Of a stretch of 64,000 nucleotides of DNA, positions 45,225-55,200 are shown piece by piece; within the stretch, counting starts at the first letter, position 1; the number at the start of each line of letters is the position of its first letter. A program made the translations under genes and the position numbers. This DNA is from JACCYX01 sp964610045 (GTDB lineage Bacteria; Chloroflexota; Chloroflexia; Thermomicrobiales; UBA6265): positions 9,710-73,709 of the forward strand of contig CAZSUN010000008.1 in assembly GCA_964610045.1 (NCBI GenBank), written 5' to 3'. The notes under the pieces are model-generated. The model was given only the letters and a program-made list of their open reading frames with translations, had not been told where the DNA came from and ran no database searches.

Positions 45225-45459
45225 GGATTGAACCAATAGAGAGTGCTTCGCACAGGGGTGTCCCGCTGCGCTCGACATGACGGATGGCGGCAAGTCCGAA
45301 CGGGCGTGCTACACTCGCGAGCGTGTACGGACACCGTCGATGTGAACCAATTCTAGCTGACCGCACAGATGTTCGCATACCGGGTGGTGGAAACCGGCTG
45401 CCTCCGGGAGAAACGGGTGATCGCGGAGAACTGTCGCGACGAAGGGAGTATCAACCAAC

Positions 45460-47508
45460 GTGGTAGAGAACGACCTCCAGCGGCACGTCGGTGAGTTGCG
45501 AACCAAACTCGACCAGTTCGCCTACGAGTATTTCGTGCTCGACGCCCCGACAGCCAGCGACGCCGAGTACGACGCCCTGATGAACGAACTCAAGGCGATC
45601 GAAGCGCAACACCCGGAAATGGTCACGGCGGAGTCACCGACTCAACGAGTCGGCTCGTTCACCTCGTCGGATTTCGGGGAGATCGCCCATCCCCGGCCCC
45701 TCCTCTCCCTCAGCAACGTCTACAACGAGGAGGAGCTTCACGCCTGGTCCCAGCGCGCAGCGCGATTCGCCGGCCGGGACGACCTGACCTTCGTCACCGA
45801 ACCGAAAACCGACGGACTCGCCGTGGCCCTCACCTATGTCGATGGCGCCCTCGACCACGCCGCCACGCGCGGGAACGGGTTCGTGGGTGACGACATTACG
45901 CCGAATGTCCGGGCAATTCGCGCCATCCCGGTCCGCTTGCGAACGCCGGAACACTTCCCGATGCCGGAGACCATCGAAGTGCGCGGTGAGATCTATATGC
46001 GGAAGTCCGACTTCGAATCGCTGAACCAGCGAATCGGCGAATCCGGCGGCAAGCTCTTCATGAACCCGCGCAACGCCGCTGCCGGTTCGATCCGCCAGAA
46101 GGACACCTCGGTCACCGCCCAGCGGCCACTCCGCCTGTTCGCCTACCAGGTCGGGTACGCCAACGGCGCCCCCATGCCGGCAACCCACTTCGAGTGCCTG
46201 CACTGGCTGGCCGAACTTGGGTTCACCACCTCGCTGGACGCGGCGCAGTGGGAGTCGGTCGACGAGGTCTGGGCTGCCTGCCAGTCGTGGCAGGCGCAGC
46301 GGACGGAACTCGACTTCGAGATCGACGGCTGCGTCATCAAGGTCGACAACCTCGCGCTGCAGGATGAAATCGGCTACGTCGCGCGCGACCCGCGCTGGGC
46401 AACCGCCTACAAGTTTCCCGCGACCCAGCAGACGACCCGGGTCGTCGACATTCTCGTGAACGTCGGCAGGACCGGCACCCTCAATCCACTGGCGGTGCTG
46501 GAGCCGGTCAACATCGGTGGGGTCACCGTCAGCCGCGCCACGCTGCACAACGAGGACGAGATTGCCCGCAAGGACATCCGGATCGGCGACACGGTCGTCG
46601 TGCAACGGGCCGGCGACGTGATTCCCCAGATCGTCAAGGTGATCGAAGAGCGGCGAACGGGCGAGGAAATCCCGTTCCGGATGCCGGACCTGTGCCCATC
46701 GTGCGGGACGCCGACCCACCGCGAGCCGGGCGTGGCGATGCGCTACTGCACGAACGCGTCGTGCCCGGCCCAGTTGAAGGAACGCATCCATCACTTCATC
46801 AGCCGGGCGGCGATGGACATCGAGGGTTTCGGCCCGAACCTGGCGGACCGGTTCATCGACCTGGGCTGGGTGCACGATGCCAGCGACATCTACCGGCTGG
46901 ATTGGGAGCAGGTCGCCGCCCTGGAAGGACTCGGCGAAAAGAGCGCGGCCAACCTGAAAGAGGCGGTCGAGAAGAGCAAACGGCAGCCGCTCTGGCGGCT
47001 TATCCACGGGCTCGGCATTCGCCATGTCGGCGAACGCACGGGCCATCTGCTGGCCGATCGCTTTGGTTCGCTGGACGCGCTGTTCGCCGCCGATGTGGAG
47101 GTGATCGCGGAGGTACCCGGCATCGGCTCGATCGTCGCCGACGCGATCCGCGACTTCACCGTCGAGCAGGTGAATCAGGACCTCGCCGCCAGGTTCGTGG
47201 ACGTTGGCGTACGCACCCGCGATGAGTCCAGCAGCGAATCCGGCGACCGCCCGCTGGACGGCCTGACCCTGGTGCTCACCGGCCGGCTCGAGACGCACAC
47301 GCGGCCGGAAGCGGAAGCGACTCTCCGGAAACTCGGGGCCAACGTCACGGGGTCGGTCTCGAAGAAGACATCGGCGGTGATCGCCGGGGCGGACGCCGGG
47401 AGCAAGGCCACGAAGGCCCAGGATCTCAAGATTCCCCTGCTGTCCGAAGACGATCTTGTCCTGTTGCTGTCCGGAACGCTGCCGGCGGTGCTGATGGCGG
47501 ACGGATAA
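45460..47508 (+). CDS. ligA: NAD-dependent DNA ligase
   Basis: A 682-residue ligase, normal length. The Ia domain (DAPTASDAEYDALMNEL) precedes the adenylation domain with the AMP-accepting Lys116 in TEPKTDGLAV. The OB fold, the Cys4 zinc finger (CPSC and C-x4-C in YCTNASCP), four helix-hairpin-helix motifs (LEGLGEKSA, VPGIGSIVA) and a C-terminal BRCT domain (LTLVLTGRLETHTR) are all present. It seals nicks in replication and repair. The start is GTG, with GAAGGGAG 11 bases upstream. Confidence 0.97.
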   Translation: MVENDLQRHVGELRTKLDQFAYEYFVLDAPTASDAEYDALMNELKAIEAQHPEMVTAESPTQRVGSFTSSDFGEIAHPRPLLSLSNVYNEEELHAWSQRAARFAGRDDLTFVTEPKTDGLAVALTYVDGALDHAATRGNGFVGDDITPNVRAIRAIPVRLRTPEHFPMPETIEVRGEIYMRKSDFESLNQRIGESGGKLFMNPRNAAAGSIRQKDTSVTAQRPLRLFAYQVGYANGAPMPATHFECLHWLAELGFTTSLDAAQWESVDEVWAACQSWQAQRTELDFEIDGCVIKVDNLALQDEIGYVARDPRWATAYKFPATQQTTRVVDILVNVGRTGTLNPLAVLEPVNIGGVTVSRATLHNEDEIARKDIRIGDTVVVQRAGDVIPQIVKVIEERRTGEEIPFRMPDLCPSCGTPTHREPGVAMRYCTNASCPAQLKERIHHFISRAAMDIEGFGPNLADRFIDLGWVHDASDIYRLDWEQVAALEGLGEKSAANLKEAVEKSKRQPLWRLIHGLGIRHVGERTGHLLADRFGSLDALFAADVEVIAEVPGIGSIVADAIRDFTVEQVNQDLAARFVDVGVRTRDESSSESGDRPLDGLTLVLTGRLETHTRPEAEATLRKLGANVTGSVSKKTSAVIAGADAGSKATKAQDLKIPLLSEDDLVLLLSGTLPAVLMADG

Positions 47509-47549
47509 GTCAACCTCCTTGTCTTCAGGAGTGTGCATCCACCACACAC

Positions 47550-47575
47550 AGATTCCTCGCAAGCTCGGAGTGACA
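47550..47575. repeat. GAGGAATCT palindromic repeat, single arm
   Basis: AGATTCCTCGCAAGCTCGGAGTGACA matches one arm of the palindromes at 40264 and 55531. No second arm follows, so it is a decayed or half copy, 42 bases after ligA. Confidence 0.8.
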
Positions 47576-47761
47576 ATCCCACCCCCACTGATTCGAGGCC
47601 ACGAATCGGCTACCGCTTCGCGGAGCGTAAAGCGCCGATCTTGTCAGATTGCGATGTACGTACACACCCATCACGCGGCGGATCGTGATACGCTGTCGGC
47701 GTACTCTGGTCCCGCCTTGACTGGTGTGCTCATTCCCCGGTAGTTCACCTCGGGAGCATCG

Positions 47762-47977
47762 ATGAGCGGCTTCGGATCCCCCAAGCGCGACGACACCCCA
47801 GCGCAGACCGTGCGCACCATCGGCCGCCTCGCGCAGATGCTGGTCGAACTGCGCGACGAGTACGTCGAGCGGCCCCGCGAGGACACCATGGCGCAGATCG
47901 AGAAGCGCCTCGATGAGCTCAGCGAGTTGCGCGAAGAGTTACGCCAGAAACTGGAACACGCCCGGTCGTCCGAATAG
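47762..47977 (+). CDS. Small charged coiled-coil protein
   Basis: A 71-residue protein, MSGFGSPKRDD at the start, then one long amphipathic helix rich in Glu, Arg and Leu (RLAQMLVELRDEYVERP and KRLDELSELREELRQKLEHA). GGGAG lies 6 bases before the ATG. No homologue function is recognised; it could be a subunit or adaptor. It lies 253 bases after ligA on the same strand. Confidence 0.6.
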   Translation: MSGFGSPKRDDTPAQTVRTIGRLAQMLVELRDEYVERPREDTMAQIEKRLDELSELREELRQKLEHARSSE

Positions 47978-48142
47978 TCCGCTGCGGGCCCGGCACACAT
48001 CCCTGTAGCGGTCGCCCTCCGCAATCTCCCTACACATCAAATCGCCCACCCCTGGACGACCTGGCGACCGTCACATCCGGTTCCGGGAGGGTACATGCGG
48101 TTCATATGGAATGCGGGTTGGCCGCGATGGATCCGTTCGTAG

Positions 48143-48164
48143 GGCGGGCCCTGTGTGGCCCGCC
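48143..48164 (-). repeat. GC-rich hairpin with inverted repeat-family tail
   Basis: GGCGGGCC and GGCCCGCC pair perfectly over a 6-base loop. The preceding TTCGTAGGG reads, on the minus strand, as the CCCTACGAA tail of the repeat family, so it may be a reversed copy with a short loop. Confidence 0.5.
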
Positions 48165-48206
48165 GCTGCAGTCAACCGCGCAGGTTCTGTCCTAACTCCG
48201 TATCAG

Positions 48207-48258
48207 GTAGGGGAAGGGCCGACACACGCTCGCTGGTCGGCCCCTACAAACGACCGAG
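48207..48258 (+). repeat. Loop-conserved hairpin repeat, copy 1
   Basis: GTAGGGG plus CCGAC (with a 5-base bulge) pairs with GTCGGCCCCTAC around the loop ACACGCTCGCTG, followed by the tail AAACGACCGA. Loop and tail match 59148-59191. Confidence 0.85.
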
Positions 48259-48484
48259 GCGCGCCGGGCAGTGATACCGAATCGGGTAATCAGGTGAGGT
48301 TCCAGACAGTTCGTGGCGTTCGCGACCTCGGCGTTCGTTCGCGGGCGGAGCAAGATCCGCAGCCCAACTGGTTCGGCCCGTGTTCACCCGGAGTCGGTAT
48401 GCCCCGTCCAGGACCCGGAAAGTGGAACTGTTGGCCTTCCCTGCCAGCAGTCAGGGTGAATTGACCATTGAAGGAGCCCCGGCG

Positions 48485-49078
48485 TCAGGAGCCAGGCACG
48501 GCGGTCGTGCCTGGTTTGGTGAGCGGGATGCCCTGCCGGCAAAGCGGGCACTCGTCCGCGTCCCAGGAGGCGACCGCCTGGGACGACAGCGCGAAGAGTG
48601 GCACATCGCCAAACGTCACCTTGCCGCCGCTACGGTCGACCATGACCCCAACCGCGACGACCTCGACCGGGTGACCGGCGAGAGCGTCGAGTGTTTCCCG
48701 GACCGATCCCCCGGTCGTCAGGATGTCATCGACCACCAGCACCCGCGTGCCGGGAGTGAAGACGGTGCCGCGGCGGATCTCTCGCTTCGATGAGCCCTCG
48801 GAGGCCCGCTCGGCATAAGCGGCCACCGTCCCGAGTTGCCGCGCTGTCTCGAAGGCGAGGATGACGCCGCCCGTGGTCGGACCGACGACCACATCGATCG
48901 CGTCATCGCGGAACCGGTCCGCGAACCCGGCGCAGACCTCGACGGTGGCCACGGGATTGCGGAGCAGATCGAACTTTTCGAGGTAGATATCGCCGTGACG
49001 GCCAGAGGAGAAGAGGAAGTGCCCGTGCTTGAGGGCACCGGACGCTTCCATGACACCGAGAACGTCGATTGCGGCCAT
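48485..49078 (-). CDS. pyrE: Orotate phosphoribosyltransferase
   Basis: A 197-residue enzyme converting orotate and PRPP to OMP. The PRPP motif is VLVVDDILTTGGSVRET, and the N-terminal KHGHFLFSSGRHGDIYLEKF segment and the flexible loop EGSSKREIRRG are present. A CPLC pair near the C-terminus is seen in some long PyrE proteins. It is the last gene of the pyr operon, 138 bases after the cation exchanger gene. pyrF is not in the window. Confidence 0.95.
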   Translation of the reverse strand: MAAIDVLGVMEASGALKHGHFLFSSGRHGDIYLEKFDLLRNPVATVEVCAGFADRFRDDAIDVVVGPTTGGVILAFETARQLGTVAAYAERASEGSSKREIRRGTVFTPGTRVLVVDDILTTGGSVRETLDALAGHPVEVVAVGVMVDRSGGKVTFGDVPLFALSSQAVASWDADECPLCRQGIPLTKPGTTAVPGS

Positions 49079-49216
49079 TGACGTGGTTCCTCCAGGTGGC
49101 TATGAAACTCAACGGGGGACGAAGACAATCCGACAGGGCACGGGCCGACACATCCGCCTGCACATTGACGGGCCAGGTGCCGCCTGCGACGGCGGAAGGT
49201 GCGGCCCCGTCCCGTG

Positions 49217-50284
49217 TCAGGGGACGATCCAGAACGCCATCGCGAGGACGGCGTAGAGTGAGAGTAATTGGGCGCCTTCGAGCCAGTTGGTGCGGCCGTC
49301 GATCGATACCAGGGTCATGGTAAGCACGGCGCCGACGAGGGCAGCCAGCTCGTAGGAGTTGAAGACGATCGACATTGGTTGCGGTCCCACGAACTGGCTG
49401 ACCAGCACCAGCACCGGCGCGACAAAGAGGGCGATTTGCAGGCCGGACCCGGCGGCAATACCGATCGCAAGGTCCATCTTGTTCTTCCACGCCATCTGGA
49501 CCGCGACCAGGTGCTCCGCCACGTTGCCGACAAGCGGCACGAGCATGACACCAACAAAGAGATCCGACATTCCCCAGGCTTCGGCCGTCGGCTCGATCAC
49601 GCCAACCAGGATCTCGGACATCACGACGATCGCGATGGTTGAGACGGCAAGCAACCCGATGGCGATGTAGAGCCCCCGCCGGGGCGGCTTGTGCAGCGAT
49701 TCGTCGACCGTGTCCAGGACATCGTTGGTCCTGACCGCGAAGACGGTATACACGAGGTAGAGCGCATAGAGCAGGATCAGGATGACCGAGACGCCGTCGC
49801 TGAGATTGACGATGCTGTCGTGCGAGACCTGCATGCCATCGGCGCCAAGGGCGAAAATGGCCGGGATCATGAGGACGACCACGGCCAGGCTCATCATCGT
49901 CGCGTTGGTCGAGGCGATCCGTGCGTTGAACGACTGCGGCCCGTTCTTGATCCCCCCGACAACGATGGCGGCTCCCAGCACGACGAGGATGTTGCCGATG
50001 ATCGACCCGGCAATGCTGGCCTTGACGACGTTGATGAGACCCTCGCGCAGGGCGACGATGGTGATGATCAGTTCGGCGGCATTACCGAGGGTGGCGTTCA
50101 GCAGACCGCCAATCTTCTGGCCGGTGAACTCGGCGACCCGCTCGGTGGCGACCCCCAGCACTGCGGCGAGCGGCACCAGCGCCAGAGCCGAGAGCACGAA
50201 CATCACGCCGCTGTTGTCGAATCCGGAGAACTCCAGGACCAGCACGACCGGGACGAGGATGAGCAGGAAATAGAGGACCTTCAT
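49217..50284 (-). CDS. CaCA-family calcium/proton exchanger (CAX/ChaA type)
   Basis: A 355-residue membrane antiporter with about eleven membrane segments in two homologous halves. The two alpha repeats are LLNATLGNAAELIITIVAL and VPLVGNVAEHLVAVQMA, with the GNAAE and GNVAE acidic motifs that bind calcium. An acidic loop between halves (NDVLDTVDES) is typical. Its ATG overlaps the pyrD stop by four bases, so it is embedded in the pyrimidine operon. The metabolic reason is unclear. Confidence 0.93.
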   Translation of the reverse strand: MKVLYFLLILVPVVLVLEFSGFDNSGVMFVLSALALVPLAAVLGVATERVAEFTGQKIGGLLNATLGNAAELIITIVALREGLINVVKASIAGSIIGNILVVLGAAIVVGGIKNGPQSFNARIASTNATMMSLAVVVLMIPAIFALGADGMQVSHDSIVNLSDGVSVILILLYALYLVYTVFAVRTNDVLDTVDESLHKPPRRGLYIAIGLLAVSTIAIVVMSEILVGVIEPTAEAWGMSDLFVGVMLVPLVGNVAEHLVAVQMAWKNKMDLAIGIAAGSGLQIALFVAPVLVLVSQFVGPQPMSIVFNSYELAALVGAVLTMTLVSIDGRTNWLEGAQLLSLYAVLAMAFWIVP

Positions 50285-51285
50285 CCTTCGGCAACCTCTT
50301 CGGGCCACGCCTCGTCCGGTTCGACCCGGGCGCAGAAGCGGGGGTTCGCGATGCCGACGATGTCGGAGACGCGCGTGAAGCCGTTGATCGTCATCCAGGC
50401 GGCAAGTTCATCGATGAGACGCATCAGGACGGCAGGATCGGCGAAGACCGCTGTCCCGACCTGGATCGCACTGGCGCCGGCCATCAGGAATTCGAGCGCG
50501 TCGTTGAGCTTCGCGATGCCGCCGAGTCCGATGATCGGAATGCCGACCGCCTGGGCGACCTGGTAGACCATTCGCACCGCGACCGGTCGCACGGCGGGGC
50601 CGGAGAGCCCGCCGGTGTGGTTGGCGATCACGGGGCGGCGGTGCCGCGTATCGATCGCCATCCCGACAAGCGTATTGATCAGCGAAATTGCGTCTGCACC
50701 GGCTTCCTCGACTGCCTGGGCAATCTCTACCACATCGACCGCGCCGGGGCTGAGCTTGACGATCATCGGCAGCGTCGTGGCGGCCCGGACCGCCCGCGTG
50801 ACATCGGCCGACATCACCGGGTCCCAGCCGAAGCAATAGCCGCCGGCGTTGATGTTCGGGCAGGAGATGTTGACTTCGATCGCGGCGACACCGGGAACTT
50901 CGTCCAGGCGTCGGGCCATCAGCACGAAATCCTCGATCGACTCCGCCGAGATGTTGACGATGGCCGGCACGTCCCACGATTCCCAGATCGGCGGGTACTT
51001 CCGGATGAACCCCGAAATACCGGGATTCTGGAGCCCGATCGCGTTGAGCATGCCGGACGGTGTCTCGGTGATGCGCGGCATCGGGTTGCCGGAACGCGGT
51101 TTTGGGGTAATGCCCTTGCTGACGAACGCGCCGAGACGCTGGACATCCACGATCCCGCTGTATTCGAGCCCGTACCCGAAGCATCCCGAAGCTGGTATGA
51201 CCGGATTGCGCAGCACCAGTTCCCGGGGGTTGCGCGGGGCGAGATCGACACGGAGATCGGGGGCGGTCACCAGGGATTCGCTCAC
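50281..51285 (-). CDS. pyrD: Dihydroorotate dehydrogenase, class 1B catalytic subunit
   Basis: A 334-residue FMN enzyme oxidising dihydroorotate to orotate. The (beta/alpha)8 barrel shows NAIGLQNPG, the catalytic Cys in EVNISCPNINAGG, VKLSPGAVDVVEIA, the NTLVGMAID loop and the FMN-phosphate motif IIGLGGIAKLNDALEF. The partner iron-sulfur/FAD subunit PyrK is encoded just upstream, so this is the NAD-linked class 1B enzyme. I chose the GTG at 51285, which overlaps the pyrK stop as GTGA; a GTG two codons earlier is equally in frame. Confidence 0.95.
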   Translation of the reverse strand: MSESLVTAPDLRVDLAPRNPRELVLRNPVIPASGCFGYGLEYSGIVDVQRLGAFVSKGITPKPRSGNPMPRITETPSGMLNAIGLQNPGISGFIRKYPPIWESWDVPAIVNISAESIEDFVLMARRLDEVPGVAAIEVNISCPNINAGGYCFGWDPVMSADVTRAVRAATTLPMIVKLSPGAVDVVEIAQAVEEAGADAISLINTLVGMAIDTRHRRPVIANHTGGLSGPAVRPVAVRMVYQVAQAVGIPIIGLGGIAKLNDALEFLMAGASAIQVGTAVFADPAVLMRLIDELAAWMTINGFTRVSDIVGIANPRFCARVEPDEAWPEEVAEG

Positions 51286-52112
51286 GACCACACCAGCTCA
51301 TCCATATCGAACACCGGCCCTTCGACACACGACGTTTTCATGCCATGCCTCGTCTCGACCACGCATCCCAGGCACGCACCTACCCCGCAGGCCATGGTTC
51401 GCTCGACCGAGACCTGCACCGATGGAGCATTCCCGATCCGGGCCCGCAGTACCTCGCGGCGCAGGGAGCGAAACATCGGCTCCGGGCCACAGGTGAACAC
51501 CTGGTCCGCCCATGGGATGTAATTCGGAATGAGATCGGTGACGAATCCGTGATGCCCCGCGCTGCCATCGTCGGTCGCGACGACGTACTCGACTTCCCCC
51601 GGCAGGTGCTGCGGGGTCAGGAGCCCGCCCGCATGCATGGCGCCGAGCAGCCAGGTCACATTGAGATCGGCCTTCACCGCTTCCGCCGCCAGCATCCGCA
51701 GCGGGGCAGCACCAACACCACCGGCGACCATCAGCAGGTTGCGGCTCTTCGGGTTGATGGAGAACGTGTTGCCGAGCGGTCCCAGGACATCGAGGACAGC
51801 ACCCACTGGTTGCTGGACCAGCCAGGCGCTACCCCGGCCATAGGGCCGGACGAGTACGGTCAATTCACCGCGATCGGGATCGGCGGCGTAGACGGAGAGC
51901 GGCCGGCGCAGGAGTGGATCGGTGGACCACTCCGTCCGGCAGAGGATTTCGACGAACTGGCCGGCTCGCGCCGTCGCCACCAGGTTCGGCGGCGCGACGA
52001 ACGAGATCAGCGACGAATCGCCCATCACGGGCTCGACGGATGTGATGGCGCCGCGAAACTCGCGCGACCAGCCGGGTTCGCGTTCATGGGTTGTCGGTGC
52101 CGGTACTGCCAT
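51282..52112 (-). CDS. pyrK: Dihydroorotate dehydrogenase electron-transfer subunit
   Basis: A 276-residue FAD and [2Fe-2S] protein passing electrons from PyrD to NAD. The FAD motif is LLRRPLSVYAAD, the pyridine-nucleotide motif LLMVAGGVGAAPLRML and the cluster ligands are CGVGACLGCV plus a later Cys (TSC), spaced C-x4-C-x2-C-x(about 11)-C. The preferred ATG gives MAVPAPTT. It lies 114 bases after carB, separated by a hairpin repeat. Confidence 0.95.
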   Translation of the reverse strand: MAVPAPTTHEREPGWSREFRGAITSVEPVMGDSSLISFVAPPNLVATARAGQFVEILCRTEWSTDPLLRRPLSVYAADPDRGELTVLVRPYGRGSAWLVQQPVGAVLDVLGPLGNTFSINPKSRNLLMVAGGVGAAPLRMLAAEAVKADLNVTWLLGAMHAGGLLTPQHLPGEVEYVVATDDGSAGHHGFVTDLIPNYIPWADQVFTCGPEPMFRSLRREVLRARIGNAPSVQVSVERTMACGVGACLGCVVETRHGMKTSCVEGPVFDMDELVWS

Positions 52113-52150
52113 GCGGTCCCCGTCTCGATCCACGCCATGTATCGGGGTCT

Positions 52151-52224
52151 GTAGGGGTTGCCCCGTGGCGACCCTGATTTGGCGGAAACCCCAGGGCCGC
52201 CACGGGGGCGACCCCTACAAACGA
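52151..52224 (+). repeat. Long hairpin repeat with conserved tail, inside the pyr operon
   Basis: GTAGGGGTTGCCCCGTGGCG (52151-52170) pairs with 52198-52218 (one mismatch, one extra base), followed by the family tail AAACGA. The loop differs from copies at 48207 and 59148. It lies between carB and pyrK. Confidence 0.8.
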
Positions 52225-52226
52225 AC

Positions 52227-55200
52227 CTAGTACCCCACGTTGGCCTGGCGATAGGTCTGGATCGGGGCGACGGTGTAGATCGAACTGGCCTTCTCCATCG
52301 CGTCGACGACAACCCGGGCGGTGTCGACCGACGTGATGCAGGGAATGCCGCGCTCGACCGCCGCACGCCTGATTTCCAGCCCGTCCAGGATCTCCTTGTC
52401 GGCTGGTCCCGGCGTGTTGATCACCCCGTGCACCGTACCGTCGAGGATCACATCCAGCATATCAGGCGACCCGCGCCCGATTCGCTTGGTCACCATTTTC
52501 ACGGGCATCCCGTTGCGCTCGATCATCGAGGCCGTGCCCTCGGTGGCATAGAGGTGGAACCCCATGCGGACGAGCTTCTGGATGAATTCCAGCGCGTCCG
52601 TCTTGTCTTCGTCGGCCACGGTCACCAGGATGTTGCCTCGTTCCGGCAGGGAGAGCCCGGCCGCAATCAGCGCCTTGAAGAACGCCGATTCGAACGTCCG
52701 GTCGATCCCCATCACCTCACCGGTCGACTTCATCTCGGGTCCGAGGTGAACCTCCACACCACGCAGCTTGGCCATCGAGAAGACGGGAGCCTTGACCGCC
52801 ATCAGGGGCTGGCGTGGATGCAGGCCGCCGTTGAACCCCTGCTCCTTGAGTGTCTGGCCGAGCATGATCCCGGTCGCCAGCTTCACCATCGGCACGCCGG
52901 TGGCCTTGCTGAGGAACGGGACCGTGCGCGATGAGCGAGGGTTGACCTCGAGCACGAAGATGCGCCCGGCGTGGATGACGTATTGGATGTTGATCAGGCC
53001 GCGGGCGCCGATGTTGAGCGCGATCCGGGTCGTGTAATCGACGATGGTCTCCACGTCGGACGGGAAGAGATTGATACCAGGGTAGACCGCGAACGAGTCG
53101 CCGGAGTGGACCCCGGCCCGTTCGATGTGCTCCATGATGCCGGGAATCAGGACCTGATCGCCGTCGCAGATGGCGTCGACCTCGACTTCCTTGCCGATCA
53201 GGTACTTGTCGACGAGGACCGGGTGCTCGGGTGTCAGCGACGCCTGGTTGCGGATGTAGCGGGCGAGCTGGTCGGCACCGTAGACGACCTCCATCGCCCG
53301 TCCACCCAGAACGTACGACGGACGCACGAGTACCGGGTAGCCGATGCGGGAGGCGACCGCTTCGGCATCGTGCAGGGAGGTGACAGCCGCCCCGGCCGGT
53401 TGCGGAATTTCGAGACCGCGCAGGAATGCCTCGAACCGGTGCCGATCCTCTGCCAGGTCGATCGATTCAAGCGACGAGCCAAGGATCGGTACGCCGAAGT
53501 CGCTGAGGGGTTTGGCGAGATTGATCGCGGTCTGCCCACCGAACTGGACGATGGCGGGCGGCAGTGCCGCGGTAACGCCGCCTGCCTCGTGCAGCATGAT
53601 TTCCTGCACGCTCTCGGCGTCGAGCGGCTCGAAATAGAGCCGGTCACTGGCGTCGAAGTCGGTGGAGACGGTCTCCGGATTGGAGTTCACCATGATCGAC
53701 GAGACGCCGTTCTCGCGAAGCGCGCGCGAAGCCTGGACCGAGCAATAGTCGAACTCGATGCCCTGCCCAATCCGGATCGGGCCGGAGCCGACGACGACCG
53801 CCCGCTCACCCGCGAGCGGTGTGGCCTCGTCCTCTTCCTCGTAGGTCGAGTAGAAGTACGGTGTCTGGGCGGCAAACTCGCCGGCGCAGGTGTCGACCAT
53901 TTTGTACACCGGGGCCATGCCGTGTTCGCGACGCAGCGCGGTAATGCTGGCGACTGGTTGGCCGCTACAACCGGCGATCTGGCGGTCTGAGAAACCGGCC
54001 CGCTTGGCCACCCACAGCAACTCCGGGGTCAGGTCCTCCGCAGACATGCGGCGCTCAAGGGCGACGAGTCCTTCCAGCTTCCAGAGGAACCATTCGTCGA
54101 TGGCGGAGAGTTCGTGGAGCTTCTCGACCGTCACATTGCGGCGGAGCGCCGCCATCAACGCCCACATCCGGATATCGGTCGGACGCCTGACGAACTCCAG
54201 GATGGTATCGAGGTCATCGCCCCAGGCGGGATCTTCCCAGGACATGTCCTTCGCGGTCGTCTCCAGCGAGCGGACCGCCTTCTGGATCGCCCCTTCGAAG
54301 GAGCGGTCGATCGCCATGACTTCGCCGGTAGCCTTCATCTGGGTGGTGATGGTGCGATCGGCACGCGGGAACTTGTCGAACGGCCAGCGTGGGATCTTCG
54401 CGACAACATAGTCGAGGGCGGGTTCGAAGGCAGCGGTGGTCTGCCCGGTGACGACGTTGATCAGCTCGTCGAGCCGCTTGCCGATTGCGATCTTGGCCGA
54501 GAGCCGCGCGATCGGGTAGCCAGTGGCTTTCGAGGCCAGGGCGGACGATCGCGAGACGCGCGGATTGACCTCGATCACCCCGTAGTCCATTGAGTCGGGA
54601 TCGAGCGCGTACTGGACGTTGCACCCACCCTCGATTCCCAGCGAACGGATGATGTTGATCGCCGAAGCGCGCAGCATCTGGTATTCGCGGTCCGACAGTG
54701 TCTGCGACGGGGCGACGACGATGCTGTCGCCCGTGTGAACGCCCATCGGATCCATGTTTTCCATGTTGCAGATGGTGATGCAGGTGTCGGCGCTGTCGCG
54801 CATGACCTCGTACTCGATCTCCTTCCAGCCAAGGAGGGAGCGTTCGAGCAGGATCTGGTGGATCGGACTGGCATTGAGACCGGAGGTGACGATACGGTCG
54901 AGCTCTTCCGGCGTGTGGGCAACGCCGCCACCGGTGCCGCCCAGGGTGTAGGCGGGCCGGATCACCAGCGGCAGCGGCGTGGTTTTCGCGAACTCGCGGG
55001 CCTCGTCGACCGAGTGGACGATGACGCTCGGAATCGCTGGTTCGCCGATGCGCTGAAGCAGGTTCTTGAAGAGGGCGCGGTCCTCGGCCTCCTGGATCGC
55101 CTTCAGGGGAGTGCCAAGCAGGCGTACACCGTACTCGTCGAGGATGCCGAGCTCGGCGACCTTGACAGCCAGATTGAGGCCGGTCTGCCCGCCAAGCGTT

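Larger units (their letters stand above)
47978..48484. other. 507-base gap with two repeat hairpins
   Basis: Between the coiled-coil gene and the convergent end of pyrE there are hairpins at 48143-48164 and 48207-48258, both of the loop/tail repeat type. Open frames across it translate the repeats and look non-coding. Confidence 0.6.

Noticed and set aside
45634..47562. Minus-strand open frame of 642 codons
   Set aside because: It is the antisense shadow of ligA, whose plus-strand motifs are complete.
48111..48464. Plus-strand open frame in the gap before pyrE
   Set aside because: It translates the hairpin repeats, lacks a ribosome site, and similar peptides appear wherever the repeat occurs.
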